NCBI GenBank assembly: GCA_019914995.1
Contig: CM034126.1
Coordinates: forward strand, 3,477,001-3,541,000
From: Acanthochlamys bracteata
Taxonomy: Eukaryota > Streptophyta > Magnoliopsida > Pandanales > Velloziaceae
Reading direction: 5' to 3'
Length of the DNA: 64,000 nucleotides
In this document: positions 13,102 to 26,611 of the stretch, piece after piece
How the letters are laid out: each line of letters opens with the position of its first letter
How positions within the stretch are numbered: the first letter of the stretch is position 1
Notes under the pieces: generated by a model
Seen by the model: only the letters and a program-made list of their open reading frames with translations
Databases searched by the model: none
Told to the model about the DNA's origin: nothing
Program-made: the position numbers and the translations under genes

Positions 13102-13666
13102 TCAGTGAAAAAATATGTTCTTATGCGTTATGCGTTCACTGTAGAGAATCACAAGCAGAAACTAAAACGTTTGGTGTTGTAATTCTTGATGCTGGCTTTA
13201 TAACAACGTTTAATACCATTATTAAGGCTGTAAATTAATTCGTCAATTAAATAATCGATTGTATGATTTAGTTTCAGTTTTCTCAACGACCTTCTAATTT
13301 GTGCAAATATCATTCGTGTGGCAAAAGGCAAAACCATACTATGGGCCTCGAAGCCCAATTGTGTCTCCGAGTGGTTCGCAACTAATCAAGCTCGTGGGTC
13401 GAACTCATTCTCAACAAATGGCCTGTGTTTTTCTGGTCCAGATATCTGCCAACTGAACTGAGGATGAGAATGTCTGACTCTATAAAAAATTCCAGTCAAA
13501 TTTTGACTGGCAAACACTTGCCAGTCTTGTATTCCCTTATAATATTAACAATCACGACCCTAAGATTAATGTTCAACGGTTCTTATTGCACATACGTTAA
13601 CCATTTAAAATCCTCTCTCTCAAAAATAAAAATCATAAAACCAGAACTCTATTCCACTGTGGTATC
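13102..13666. other. Intergenic: kinase 3' flank and relic promoter of the next pseudogene
   Basis: No gene is seen. A TATA-like TATAAAAAA near 13481 lies about 190 bases ahead of the pseudogene's first ATG and may be what is left of its promoter. The rest is 3' flank of the kinase gene. Confidence 0.45.
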
Positions 13667-15824
13667 ATGCTCCCGCTTCTTCTCCTATTCCTCGTCTCCT
13701 CCGCCGACTCCACCGCCGCTGAAGATTCAAATATTAATTTTCTCATCGTCGCAACAAGCAACATGGACAATCGCGGTGCTATCCGGCGGTCGGTCGGGCA
13801 CTTCATTCCCTGATCTTGCGCACATAACCCGCGATGTGCTTAGGTTTACTGCTCATTGGAAAATCGCACTAGAACACTTGCACGCGGCCATTGATGTTCG
13901 TAAAATATGCTTCGTTGTACCAGTCATGGCATTCGCTGATGCGATAGCGAAGTCGTTGATTAATCAAGCGATCGGCTTAGTTCCGTATGCGGTGGGTGGA
14001 ACGAGAGTTAGCGACTGGGAATGGGTCGACCGTTTTATAACGTGCTTGTTCAGCGAGCGATCTCTGCAACTGGAAGTGGGGGTGGTGGAAGTGTTTCCGC
14101 GTTGCTTAGGTTAAAGGAGAGAGCGATACCGTGTGCCGTTCTAATGTAGACGTTTACGGCGCTCGGATGCAGATAGATTGATTCGTGATGTCCGTGAATG
14201 TCTCGATATTCCTGCCCTTCTTGTAATTCAGGTGAGTTTGTTGATTTTTGTTCAACGGTTGTGATTGAAGCTTAGTTTGGAAACTTTTTGATTGTTCTTG
14301 TTAATATCGTTTCAGAGGTGTCTATACTAGATTTAGTAGGGTTAGTTCAGTATTATTGACTAGTGGACTAGAGCTAGATTGGAGTTAAGATTTGGTTAAC
14401 CTTTACGCATGCGTGAAGTCATTGTGCAAGACGGCTCTACCTACAGCATGAGCATATGGACAATGATGAAATTTTCATAATTGAGATTAGACATTAATAG
14501 TTACATTCAACCATATATCATACATGAACCTAGACAAGTGGGTGCTACATGAAATGGTAGTAAAAATTAAGTAATTTAGAAAATGAAGGTTTTCACTATT
14601 TGAGGCCTGATTTAATTGTTCTTAAAGTTTATTTCGAACTTAAAGGAATGTTGGTAAACTTAATTAATGTTTGACAGTAGGAAATGGTCTTTTGATCTAG
14701 ATGTACAACAATATACTTTTATGATTCAGCAAAAGCAATCTTTCAGTTGATTTAGTAAATAATGCATATTTAGACAGCTCTCTTCTGGTTTCATCAAGTT
14801 TAATAAAAATCTACCAGATACCATCAGTTTCAATTTCTCTGTGAAGGTTCAGAACATTTACAAAATTTTACAGTGTCCAAAGTTGGAAACCAGAATATCG
14901 TGAAGTTGTATATACTGGCATAACTGCCAGCTGCTCCAACAGAAACTTGGTTTGTAAGTATGTTCTCCCTGTAGAGTAGACAACTTAAAGAATGTCTTAT
15001 AGCATGCTCAATATTGTGAGACCCTTAATTCGAGGTTTAGTGCATAATTCCAACATATTTTTAATAATTTGGAGTGGTTATGATAATGCGATGAGACCGA
15101 TTTCCTAGGGCTAAAATGTCCAGCTATAACTGGGACGTAGCTGTTTAGGGTCCTCACAGTTCAAGATAAAAGGCTCTTCTGTAACTATTTTGCATGTTGA
15201 CCACAACTTGAATGCATTTTAAATAGTTATAGTACTCAGAGAAGTCTTAATACAATTCTGTTTCTTGCTCATATCATTTGCATCTATTTCATGAATGCTT
15301 GGTGATGGGTTATTAAATGTAAGGAATGGCTATTATTTTTGCTACGATCATCTGTAAAGCTTTATGTTGGTATAAACTGCCATGCAGAACGATGTTGTCT
15401 GTGTAAAATCTATTGGATTGTGAGATTTGGTTTCTCCATAATGTTGATAATAAGTTGGGACTCCATAATCACATGAATGCTTCCAATTCTCGATTTTTCT
15501 AGTATTGAATGGCTTATACATGTACTGAGGCATCTGAGGCTCATGCCATACATTTTCATTCATGTGCAGACATCTAGGTCTTGTGCTTAATAACCAGTTC
15601 TTCCCTTAATGCAGGTGGCTCTGGCATCAGAAAAGGAAAATACATAGATATAGTCGGAGATGCTCAGAAAAGCTTGAAACTTCCACATGTTGTATGTGTT
15701 GATGCAAAAGGGTTTGCCACTTGAAAATGAGCACTTGCATCTCACCACTCACGCCCAGGTTCAGCTTGGACAGATGCTGGCTGCTGCCTATTTAAAACAT
15801 ACTGCTTTTTCCCATAATCATTAA
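13667..15824 (+). pseudogene. Broken SASA-type carbohydrate esterase (At4g34215-like), two exons
   Basis: A first exon (13667-14231) and a second (15615-15824) flank a GT-AG intron of about 1.4 kb. Exon 1 opens with ATG and a signal-peptide-like MLPLLLLFLVSS. Family blocks follow, scattered over different frames: the GQSN nucleophile region near 13755-13775 (read as SNMDNRGA), LRFTAHWKIALEHLHA (about 13838), MAFADAIAKS, IGLVPYAVGGTRVSDWEW, GESDT (about 14117) and RLIRDVRECLDIPALLVIQ up to the donor. Exon 2 carries LKLPHVVCVDAKG, ENEHLHLTTHAQVQLG and MLAAAYL. At least five frameshifts separate these blocks, around 13760, 13790, 14110, 14170 and twice in exon 2, so no full esterase can be made. 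Family members are plant sialate O-acetylesterase-like (SASA) hydrolases. The retained intron argues for decay of an ordinary gene copy and against retroposition. Confidence 0.88.
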
Positions 15825-16824
15825 TGTGTCCTCTGATCTAATTTGTGAAGGCAAATCTTAAAAGTTGAAAGCAGAGTAGAAATAGATAAAGCTTCACATT
15901 TTAAAGATCTCTATTTTTGGTCATCTGACAAAATCATGCTTACGGATTCATACAGCTGTTCACTGACATGAAACATTTAGGGGAAACTTTTATAATATCC
16001 CTACTGCAGAACACAAGTTTCACCCAGTTTGCAAATATTTTTTTTGGACTTGTCAAGCCTAGCTTTTTGAGGATAATCCTGGTGTGTTTGAATCTTGTCA
16101 AGCCTAGCTTTTATACTATTAACTTTTTTACTTCTTGAAATCTGTCTAAACCTGCAGACAATCATTAGCCAGTATACTTTTTTTAGGCATAAAGTATCTT
16201 ACCTTTGTATTTTCATGCTGTAAATTTTAGTTAAATGGCGTGCTTGTTAGCAATTGCTGCTAGACATGCTTTTATAGCAGATAAAAAGTCTAGGATTTTG
16301 GAACTCCCTGAAAAGTATTGGAAAGTTCTTTTGAATGTAAGATGGTTTCTTCTGAAAGCATCTTATCTAGTAGCTTATGTCGGATTGAAGTAATGAGTTT
16401 TCAAATAATGGCCCATAAGCTAACTTGACGATGACCCAACGATGGCCCACTATAGAGAATGAACTGCTTCTGATATCGCATACAGCAGACATAATGAAAT
16501 GCAGATTGCAGATGGGCTGTGAAAGATTTAGAAAGTCATCTTTCAATTAGAAATAGAACAAGATGGGCTACTTGATTTTGTATTCCCAGGTGATTTGTTT
16601 TCTAATGATGCATTACAATAAGAGGTATAGTCTTTTAAAACAAGAAACTTTATATTGTTTTTTGTTATGGATAATAAGTTTATACTCCGTATATAATTGA
16701 GTAGGTGTGTTTTGAAGAACTACAGGTAAACCTAACAACTTTTTGTGAACGACCATCTCCGCTGTCATTGTTCCTTATTGCGGTATTCTTCCATCTACAA
16801 GGAATTTCCTTTTGGCATTTGCAG
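15825..16824. other. Intergenic, no gene seen
   Basis: This stretch follows the stop of the pseudogene. A 20-base direct repeat, CTTGTCAAGCCTAGCTTTT, occurs near 16049 and again near 16096. A weak coding-like run near 16460-16550 has no recognisable motif. Nothing else is supported. Confidence 0.4.
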
Positions 16825-17674
16825 ATACAAAGCAATAGCAGGGAGATGAGAAAATGTAAGCCATCCAAACCTTTTAGTATTAAATTCAAAGTCTTTGTCA
16901 ATGCTGATGAGGTGAATTCTTAACTACTCATTTGCTCATGTAAATTGATTAATAAGTCTCTTTCGCTCAACAGGAGTCTTCCTTAGTGGATTTTAGTCCA
17001 ACCATCATTCAATATTCTTCAAAGGCTAAGTCCAGCACCTATCACATGAAGGTTTATAGAGTTTGAATCTAAGTTTGGAATTCGGAAGCAGCAATCAACA
17101 GCAGAGATGTGAAGAACAGGTATCTTACATATTCAAGAGCTTATGTTCTGGAAAAATGACATACACTAACACTTCCAAAAAGAAAGTTAGCTACAATGGG
17201 TCTCTTCCACTTCAAGAATTAGAGCTCCCAGAGTTGTATCTTCACCAAATAATTACAAAAAAGTAACAAAAAAAGAAGCCAAGAACCCAGCAAATTTTCC
17301 TAACCTGCTTTCTCAACTATCCTTGTCCCTCGAAGGCTTCAACTAAGTGGCTAACCAGAATTTGTGGGAAAATCCGAGATTATGGCTCTTCATTAGCAAC
17401 AACAGCTTGTTGGCAGTAATTTATGAACTTGAGTGGCATTAAGGAAAGGATATTATGTTATTAGTTGTATCACCTTATGCATCTTCTGTTCTAATAGAAT
17501 CTGAACTGAAGCATGCTATATATGCAACCTTGGAGTATAGACACCATTAAAGAAGTGAATAATGAACCCTAAAAGATAAATATGCAGAATAGACAAGTTT
17601 TTATTGACGTCTCTGAGGTGCAAATGAAGCTGCAGTTAGAAGCATTGGAGAATTGCATCAAAGCTCATGACTGA
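16825..17674 (+). other. Unidentified coding-like exons (possible gene relic)
   Basis: Two adjacent segments look like real phase-0 exons. 16825-16911 follows TTTGCAG, encodes IQSNSREMRKCKPSKPFSIK and then KFKVFVNADE, and ends GAG|GTGAAT. 16974-17051 follows CAACAG, encodes ESSLVDFSPTIIQYSSKAK and then SSTYHMK, and ends AAG|GTTTAT. Downstream, 17063-17140 reads coding-like up to GAACAG|GTATCTT. 17588-17674 follows TATGCAG, encodes DVSEVQMKLQLEALENCIKA and ends in TGA. The intervening pieces do not join into one frame: the gap after 17051 is too short for an intron. I do not recognise the protein. It could be a decayed gene or a gene whose exons I have joined wrongly. Similar isolated coding-like runs occur near 17910-17963, 18760-18870 and 19975-20066. 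Confidence 0.35.
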
Positions 17675-20396
17675 CCTCTGATTTCTTTAGAATAAAGCAT
17701 CACAATAATGTTTGTAGGGTTTGCTTCCATTGATCACCTGTTGTTCATTTTCTCTTCTAGGCTTTATGCTAGTTTACCCATCACAACCTATGTTACTTAA
17801 GCAGCATTATGTATTGTTTTGTTGGTTCAATTTTGTTAAGTTGCTACAATAAGCATCTTTCTTTGTTGTGCTTGTTTCTTTAATCTGGAATCAACTTCTT
17901 CCCACCACCTGTAGAGAAGATGGGAACAAAGCAGATGTCATGCATTACTTTACATCATTGCATGTGAGTTGAAAATTTTGACCTATTGTACATGGTTGAA
18001 TCAATATGCACCAGAATAATGTTAGTATTGATCAGAAGCCGATTAAAATTGGGTAGATGTCCGACACAAGCAGATGCTGGCTTGAAGCTTTGAAATTCTA
18101 TTGATGGAGATTAGATGTTAAAAGAATTTCAAAGACGGGAAGTCCAAAACCTATTAAAAAAAACAATTAAAAGGCATTTTATTATTTTAAACTGGGAAGA
18201 AAACAAGTTAAGAGCTAATTAACTACTTTGAAGAGGAGAACAGAGGCTTCCCAGAATCTACAAAACTCAAAAGTATTGGATTCATTAGGCTATGCTGGAA
18301 TGAGCTGTCCGTATGATCCTTCTTTATCATCAGCTTTTCTTCCTGAAGTTTTTTGTTAGAATTATAAGGGAAGTGGAAATTTTGTTTTCGATGAAGGGCA
18401 AGGAACAGTATTATTGTCATTTTCTACAAAAGACAAATAGTTCAAGTTTGATGAATGCATTTATGTACCTTAACTTTATTTCAACTGTTTCACTGAAACA
18501 TATTCTTTCTCCTTAAAGAAGTGATGTAATAGACATTTTGCGTATTCTTGTGTTCAAATCATTCATATTAGGTTCATTGATTTTATATATTGTAAAGTCC
18601 CTGTTTACAACATTAACATGCCAGCAAACTTGTTTATCATGTACTACGAAAAGTTACAGGGACTAGCTTGTATGGATTACTCTAGCGTGTATTGGAATTT
18701 TCTTTTTCATTCTGAATGAGGTGATAGTCTTTCTTTGTTTTTCTTTGCTGCTTTCAGTTTGTCAAGATTAGACAATTGGGTTGGAGTGAACAGCTTCATC
18801 CGGCAGCACATATGGAATCCCTACAGAGATGCTTCAAGCACAGTTTGTGTATGTAGCAACCAATACCATTGAGCGAAAAAGAGAGGTCACTTCATTTTTC
18901 TTTTGGAAGTTTTTATATGATTGTGTTTTTAACAATAGCAACAGTGATTGAGTGAGAACGACTACTCATTACTTCATTAATATATTTGTTTTCTTTGAAA
19001 TGACTAACTACAGTCGAAAGTTAGTAATTGAGAAGCACCGCAGTTGGCTAGTAAATATTGCAGGATTCATTGGGTTTAAGCTTAGTGTCCTTTGCCATTT
19101 ATACGACTGCAAATTGCATTCAGTAAATGAGAAACATGTTGATCTTCAATTATCAAATATTACAGAATTTCGTTGCTGTTGAGGTTCTTTAGTAGAGTTG
19201 TAGGCAACTAGTGATCTAATTGGATCAGACAACTTATTGCACCATTTGGTTTAATCTGTCATCCGCAAGTGGTCCTCACCTGAATTTGTGTCCCATTCAG
19301 AGTTTCAAAGAGTGACTACCTGTTTTCCATAGACTGGACTCAGTACTCAAGCACTGACACTGACACATGGTTGTTTTTCATCTATGATCAACTGACAATG
19401 TGATTATGAATTTTTGGATTGTGAGTGATTCAACAGTTCAACAACGTCCATACTATCATAGACCTGTTTGTTTTTTAGAATTATCATGGACAATTTTCTT
19501 TTTTTTTTTTTTTGCTATATAATTACAGTGATGTATGGAGCACTGTATCTTAGTTGATGTACTATCAATATTTGGCAGGGAAAGGAAAGGATTATATGGA
19601 AGGAGGGAAAGCATGGAGGTACCAAGAAGCACATGCCTACCACCTGATTGATCTGATCTGATCTGATCGTTTGGTGCCCTGGGTTTCAAGCATGCATTTA
19701 TCCTGCTGGAGTTTCCCCCTCAATAATAGACCCTTGCTGGGAGACAGCTTCACACTGCAACATTTGTACACTGACGGTAATAAACTGGACGACAACAATT
19801 GCAGCAAGTATAAAACTTAAAAAGTAGAATCAGTAATGGACCTAAAGTTTAAAATGTATCAAGTGCTATTTTTGTGGGCAATCAAAACCCTGTTGAGGTC
19901 TGTAACCTAACTGATCAGTTCTTCTGCTTCCCATCTCATCAGTGCTATATTTTGTTCATTGTTACTCTGGCAGCAACTGATCCGGCTGACCCTGTTCAAG
20001 GAGACTCATGGACCTGTTTATGATGCAGTGAACTCATTTGATCCAGTTACAAGCAGTGCTCATTTGGTATGTATCCTGACTCAATATTTTTTGGTAAACT
20101 AATTAATCATACAGATGCGCATGCTATATCTATGTCATCGTAGCAGATAGTCGTTGTACGTTATTCCAGTAGTGTGATGAAAGACTGGTTGGGTCGAGAA
20201 TTTAGACACTGCCTTTACATTGGGTTGACGCCACAACTTTCCCATCAAGGAATGACTCGATCAACCTTTTACTAGGGGACACTAGACTGATCTATGAAAT
20301 GCTTGATTCCTTGTAATTCAAACAAAGTGGCGATACATAAAATCACCGGTAGCAAGTCTCTCTTCGGAGGTGTGGCCACTTCCTTGTTGGAAAATA

Positions 20397-20580
20397 CAAA
20401 TTCGAAATAGTTAATAAAGATAAGACACTCAAATGTCTGATCTGTACATTAAAAAATTTAATCGAACTCAAAATTTTAATTCAATAGGTTATAAAACTTT
20501 CTAATATATTATTATTATTTTTTTAATTTAATATGGGATAAAATTATTCACTCTTTGAGTCCAATAATTATTTTGCAAGA
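20397..20580 (+). repeat. Dispersed direct repeat, copy 1 (LTR-like relic)
   Basis: Begins TTGGAAAATACAAATTCGAA and contains ATAAAACTTTCTAATATATTA and TTTAATATGGGATAAAATTATT. A diverged copy in the same orientation starts at 20904. The pairing suggests two LTR or solo-LTR relics, but no internal retrotransposon coding was found between them. Confidence 0.4.
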
Positions 20581-20903
20581 GTGAGTCATTTATATTTTTT
20601 CTCATCCGACCATTCTTATCACGCACCAAGAACGTGAATCGATCAAAATTTTAGCCACTAAACTCCAATCATCATTACTGCGTATCAAAACTAGTCTTTA
20701 GAGCTTAGTTTGTTTTAAGTTACCATTACTGTACTATTTTTACACAACTAAGAATCATCCATCAAAATCTAATTTGCTCTAAATTTCATTCACACTTTTT
20801 AAAAGTCTATATAAGTCACACTGTTTTTAACCTGCTCATTCACTGTCAACAAGAGTTACTCTGTGCATTAAATTTTTAGCTAAATCTTACTCTAATACTG
20901 TTA

Positions 20904-21075
20904 TTGGAGAAATACAATATCGAAAGAATTAATTTCAATAAAATATTTTAAAGATCTGACCCACTTATTAGAAAATCCAATCTAATATAAAATTGAAAAT
21001 AATAGATCATAAAACTCTGTAATATATTAAATTTATTTAATTTTATTTTTATTTAATGTGGAACTAAATTATTAA
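20904..21075 (+). repeat. Dispersed direct repeat, copy 2 (LTR-like relic)
   Basis: Begins TTGGAGAAATACAATATCGA and contains ATAAAACTCTGTAATATATTA and TTTAATGTGGAACTAAATTATT, which parallel copy 1 about 507 bases upstream. The two copies are diverged, so the insertion or duplication is old. Confidence 0.4.
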
Positions 21076-24000
21076 CATTACTACGATCAAAATGGTGGGA
21101 GGGGGGAAGTGGTAAGGGGCGTGTTGTTTTCATTGCCATGATATCTCTCGGATACGAACCCTCGTGTGGGCGTGTGTCCATCCACGAGGCTTCCAACCTG
21201 CCGTGAATGGGAAGTCTCTCATACTATCCTGATTAAGTATTAATTACCATGAAGGATCCTGTTGTTAGTTTGAAGTACCCCACACGCACAAGCATGCATG
21301 GAACTAGCAGAACTGCCATTTTCCATTTATGCCATATAACTAAGTACTGAAGTATATCAGAGTTGTAAGGTCGGAAAGTGCCGTCTCTATCTTGAGGCTG
21401 ACCCCTTTCTAGGCCCTAGCTCCGCCAATGTCTTAATGAGAACAGCTAAGCGTCTACGTGTTCGACGTGTACGTAAGACGGTGGGATAATAAAGCCGTGG
21501 TGTTAACGGGTGCCGTGATATTGAGGGGAATTTGGAGAGCCATGTATTTATACAGAAACTGAAGCGAAGATAATAAGGTTTGTCATCGCAATGGTATTAG
21601 CAACGGCATCAGAATAACTGGAGTTGGAAGAATGGGACGTGGTGAATTTTAAGTCAGTTTGTATGGTGGTCCACGGAACAAACAAATGGATGGACCATTT
21701 TTACACAAAAATGATAATGAGAAGAGGAGTCCTTAATTGAGCAGGCCCATGCACATAACTCTATCTTTCAGCGATAAACTTGCACGTACGCGATGAGCTC
21801 ATGGCTAAAATTTCAGCAACTGAAGAGTTACTAAGAGGACCAGTACTCTATAGGGCAGATATTAGATCAATGAAAACTGACTTGTTATATAATTAGCTAA
21901 CTAAACATGGTCAGTGAGATGCCGCTTGGGGAAAAGACACCTTTTTAGTTTGATTTTTATTTTTTTCTTTTTTTTTCTTAAAGCAGAAAAAGTTAATAGT
22001 TTGATTTTTGCACTATTTTTAGGACGTATAGGATACGGAATCAATAAAGAGATAGGTGCGTAAACTAAGATGATGTAAATGACTTTTTTTAAAATTAGAA
22101 TTTTTAAAAATAGAATTCACAAGTGAGTCTAATTTTATATATATTTATTTATTATTAAAAGTGAATTGAAAGTAAATTTTTTGTTTTAAAGTTTACAATT
22201 TAGACATGAAATTTTTTAAAAGAAAGAAATTATTTCTTTTAAAAATAAATTAAATTTTACAATTTTAGCCCAAAAAATTTTAGATAGTGAGTAAAGGCTC
22301 TGGGGTTCTAAATTTGAAGAACCCAAATACAACAAAAAAGAAAGAAAAAAAATAGTCCACCCGACAAAAATCGCATTCAATTCCTTTTTAGGTGAGTAGT
22401 TGAGGGGTCAAACTCCTCGCGTGTGAAGTGTGATGCACCCACCTATTTATATCTCTTCTTGGAAAGTTTGGAACATTCTCTTTTTCTTTCTTCTATTTTT
22501 TTTTTTCTTTTTTCTGTTTGTACTGTAAATTAGAATGCTAATTAATAGAAATATCTAAATAATACTGATAAAAAAATAACATAACAAAGTATTCTCCGAA
22601 TAAATATAAAAATTACAGATTAAAATACGCATACTTTCAAACTTTAATTTTAGCTTTAACAAAAATATACACAGACCTTCTAGCGATTTGAATCGAACTT
22701 TTGCTCTGCCACAACTCCACAAGTTGGCAGGAAAAATATTTAGAGACAAAAAATTAAAAATAACGGTTAAGGTGCGTTCTTTTATTATAAATTTTTGAAA
22801 AATATTATAAAATTATATATATATATATATTACTAAGACAACTATTTTTTAAAATTATAATATAAAAGTAAAATTGAACAAATATTGGATAAAAAGAACA
22901 ACACTCTTAATATTTTGTAATCTTTCTTAGCTATAATATCTTCTATTCAAATGTGAAAGAAGGATTCGACTCCTCGAGCAACAAAAATTTTTTTTGCCCA
23001 AACAAAATCTTTGTTAATATTTGAAAACTTAATTTGTCATTGTTTGAATAAACAATTATACACATAATAATTGTATGACGTAGATGTCTCTCAAAATTTT
23101 AAAGTACTGTAAAACAATAAAAATTTGAAAAAAAGGACATAAGTAAATGCCGAGCGGTTCTAAAAGTCAGCAAGATGTTGCCATAATTTTTAATGTACTA
23201 CAAAATAAGGCGAATATTAAATTAATAATAATTCAAAACAAAGAATCTTTCAATTAATCAGATGATTTGACTTATTCACATTACAACCCCACATACTCAA
23301 TTTTTCACCCTCTGTCTGAGATTGATTAGTACTTTCTTCTTTCGAGGAAGCTTCATATCTTCCTTCAAGACTTCAACAGAAAACTAAAAGAAAAGTTTGA
23401 TATTTTCTGTTTCCTCTCCGACATAAATTGACAAAAAAGTCTCATTCTTGAAGCGGCAACGAATATCATTTCCTAATTAGAGATAAAACAACAATTCCAG
23501 TTATATATCGGAGAAATTTGGGCACCTTTATTAAAGACATTTTTAGATTTTTTTTTTTGATTTATGATTAGAATAATTTTAAATTTAATTTTCATCATTG
23601 AATATAAAAAGTAATAAATTAAAAATATGCTAATAAAATTTTAATTTAATTTTTATTCGATCATTTGATCAATATGATATAAATAAACAAAATTTAAAAA
23701 GTATATATATTATGTTTTAATTTTTTTAGATCAAGTGGTCGAATGAAAGCAAATCGTATTATATTGAAATGAAATTTTATGAGGAGATTTTTAATTCATT
23801 TTTCTTCATATTTATTTTAGAGATTTGGTGTTTTTTTCTGACTATGAATTCAAAAACGAGTGTCCGTAAAAAAGAGTGTTCATTTTCCTTTTAATATATA
23901 TAAGCTTATTTTTATCTAAAAAAAATTATATGATATTTAATTTTTTATATTTTAAAAAATTAAATATTTTATAAAATATCTAATTTATCAGAAAAATTTA

Positions 24001-25899
24001 AAGTTTTCTTAGCAATATTCTTCTGAAGTTCTACTTTTCCTATTTATGAAATATTTATTAAAAAATATAAAATATTTATTTAAAATAGAAAGCACTCGAA
24101 ACGCTCGTCTAATATCATCCTAAACTAAAAACTAAAAGATTTCAACAAATGGTGAGATTAATCAACAAAATTATAATTATGTAAATTAATAATCATCACT
24201 CTTTTTCTATTTCTAAAACAGGTAAGATTCTCCTTAAACCACGTTAGACGTTTCTTTTTAAATCAAAGAATAACTTAGAGAAACTTCTCTTAAGATTCTA
24301 CATATGTTTTTTTTAGTATAATCTTGAACAACATAATAATAATAATAAGAATAAATAACAATAATTCAGTATAAGAAGATCAATGTCTTTTGTGTTTCCT
24401 TTAGAGAAGCAACACTTTGATTCTCAATCAAACTTATCAAAAATTTTATTAAAAAAAAAAAAAAAGTCGCCATCTCTGCATGCTCAATTTGTAGGGTATA
24501 TCTTCAACCGTATACAAACCCAAAAAGTTTGAGGATCTTTCTTTTGAACTTTCTAAGGGAAAAATAAAGAAGACAATCTTTTTGACTACACAATATAACT
24601 ACAATTCATCTTCACATGCACAACAATTCTATGTAATTAAAAAACTAGTCATAACATAATAATCAGCACCTAATCTATAGCTTAATTAATTAAAATTTAT
24701 CTAATCTTGATTTAGAAATCTTAGTTAATTATAGCTATATATGTGTACATTGAAAAAACAAATAATTTTCGGTGAAAAAGCTTATGAATCTCGAAAACGA
24801 TTGATCGGAAATTTCTTCGTCGGCAAGGCATTTAAAAAGTGAACGAATGCCGCAATATTCAAACGTGAGAGAGATTTCTGCACCTAAATTTTGTGTTCTT
24901 TAGCTACGTAGCACATATATACAAATTCTTTTTTTTTCACTTTTTGGTTTCTTTAGTATGATCCACCATAGCTTCAATCTTTTTCATTAAGACTAATTAA
25001 TTGATGTCATTTGAATTTTCATATTGATTCTTTGTTTGCGCGTTGAAAGTTAGAAATATTTGAGAGTATTTTTGAAAAAAAATTTGTAGAACAAAAGATA
25101 TTTAAAAAAAATTTTAACATAAATTTTATTTTTTAGTTAAAAAATTATTTAAAATAAATAATACTAAAATAAAATTTTTAATATTTATAAAAAATTAATT
25201 AAAACTATAAATTAAAAATTAGAATGGTAAGAAATTGAAAAGCTTAGTAAAGAGCACCTTAGTTGTTGGAGCAAGGAATGTCACTATAATTCAACAATTT
25301 TAATTAATGCTTTTGCATGTATGGCAAGAAAACTGTTATTCGCAATTTACTTATAAAAAATTGATTCAAAAATAAGTTTTTAAAAATAAATTATTAAAAA
25401 CATTTCAGAAATAGATATAGAGATATAATTTGTAAATAGCAATGAATTATTCGAAGTAAATTTTTATGAAATAAGGTCACTCCGGAGTTAAAATATGTGT
25501 ATTCAAACTCTGATCCGTTTTTAAGTCTGATCTGGTTTAAGATTGATGTAAGTTTTCATCCAACCGATTTGAAATATCAGCTGTGATGCATTAGCATGGC
25601 AAAAGGGGGCGGTGATAAATAGCTATCCTTGTATGATAAATGAATGTAGAAAATGCAGAGAAATAATGTATCTCACTGTAGTATGGATAGTTTAAAATAC
25701 CTAATCCTAATCTTTTTGGGGAAAATTTTGGGAGATATATCTCCAACTTTTAGTATAAATTATGGGGATACTATTATAAGTTTAAGCCATATAAGTGCAA
25801 TAAAATTAAAGATCTGTTCATTTTGCTCTTATATCTTTTTAGAGCGTTTTTCAAATGTCCGTAACTTTACTTTTTTTGATCAGATTTTGAGTTCCGAAC

Positions 25900-26141
25900 A
25901 GTTCATATGTTTCAATTACACAAAAAATTCAGAACTCTACTTTCACATGCGAAACTATTATTTCAATTTTCTTATTTACACACTTTTTAATACAATTATA
26001 TGTTTCAATTTTCAACACATTTTCAAAAATTATTGAAACACAAACACTGAACTCCACTTCCATTTTATTTTTTAAAAAATTTTAATTTTAATTTTTTACA
26101 TTTACGAAGCTTAGTTATGGGCATTTGAAACACGCCCTTAA
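25900..26141. repeat. Possible MITE, ends related to the element at 45744
   Basis: The right end, read inward from the minus strand, is AAGGGCGTGTTTCAAATG, close to the ends of the element at 45744-46012. The left end (CATATGTTTCAATTAC) is a weaker match. The body is AT-rich. Boundaries are approximate. Confidence 0.35.
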
Positions 26142-26611
26142 TAAAAATAATTTATTTTTAACTACACCAAAATTAAAAAACTAAATTTATTTTTGACAAT
26201 ATTATTTACAGTAAGTGGCTTCTACTAAAAGACATTCTAAAATGTATATTTAAAATTCGTCTTTTTTACGGTTACTTATTTATTATTATTTTTTAAAAAA
26301 TTATTCTGATCTCTACAAAAAGATATACGTGGGAGCAGAGAAGACTTGTGAAAGAAAAACTTGCACAGTGGAGAGAGAGAGAGGGTGTGTTATTTTTAAC
26401 CATTATGAATCCCTTTCCTTCGCTACAAAATTATTTCTTGTTTCTTTTAATTATAATAAAATATTTTCATTTAAAAAATTGAATAATAATAAATTTTATG
26501 ACGTAAATTTTATTTTTAAAATTTTAATTAAATTCTAAAAATATTATTAAAAACTTATTTAATAATATGTAATTAAAATTATTTTTTAAACAAGTAATAC
26601 AAAACGCTTCT

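Noticed and set aside
25653..26036. 127-residue open frame in AT-rich DNA
   Set aside because: It is Phe/Ile/Asn-rich without any motif and overlaps a probable MITE.
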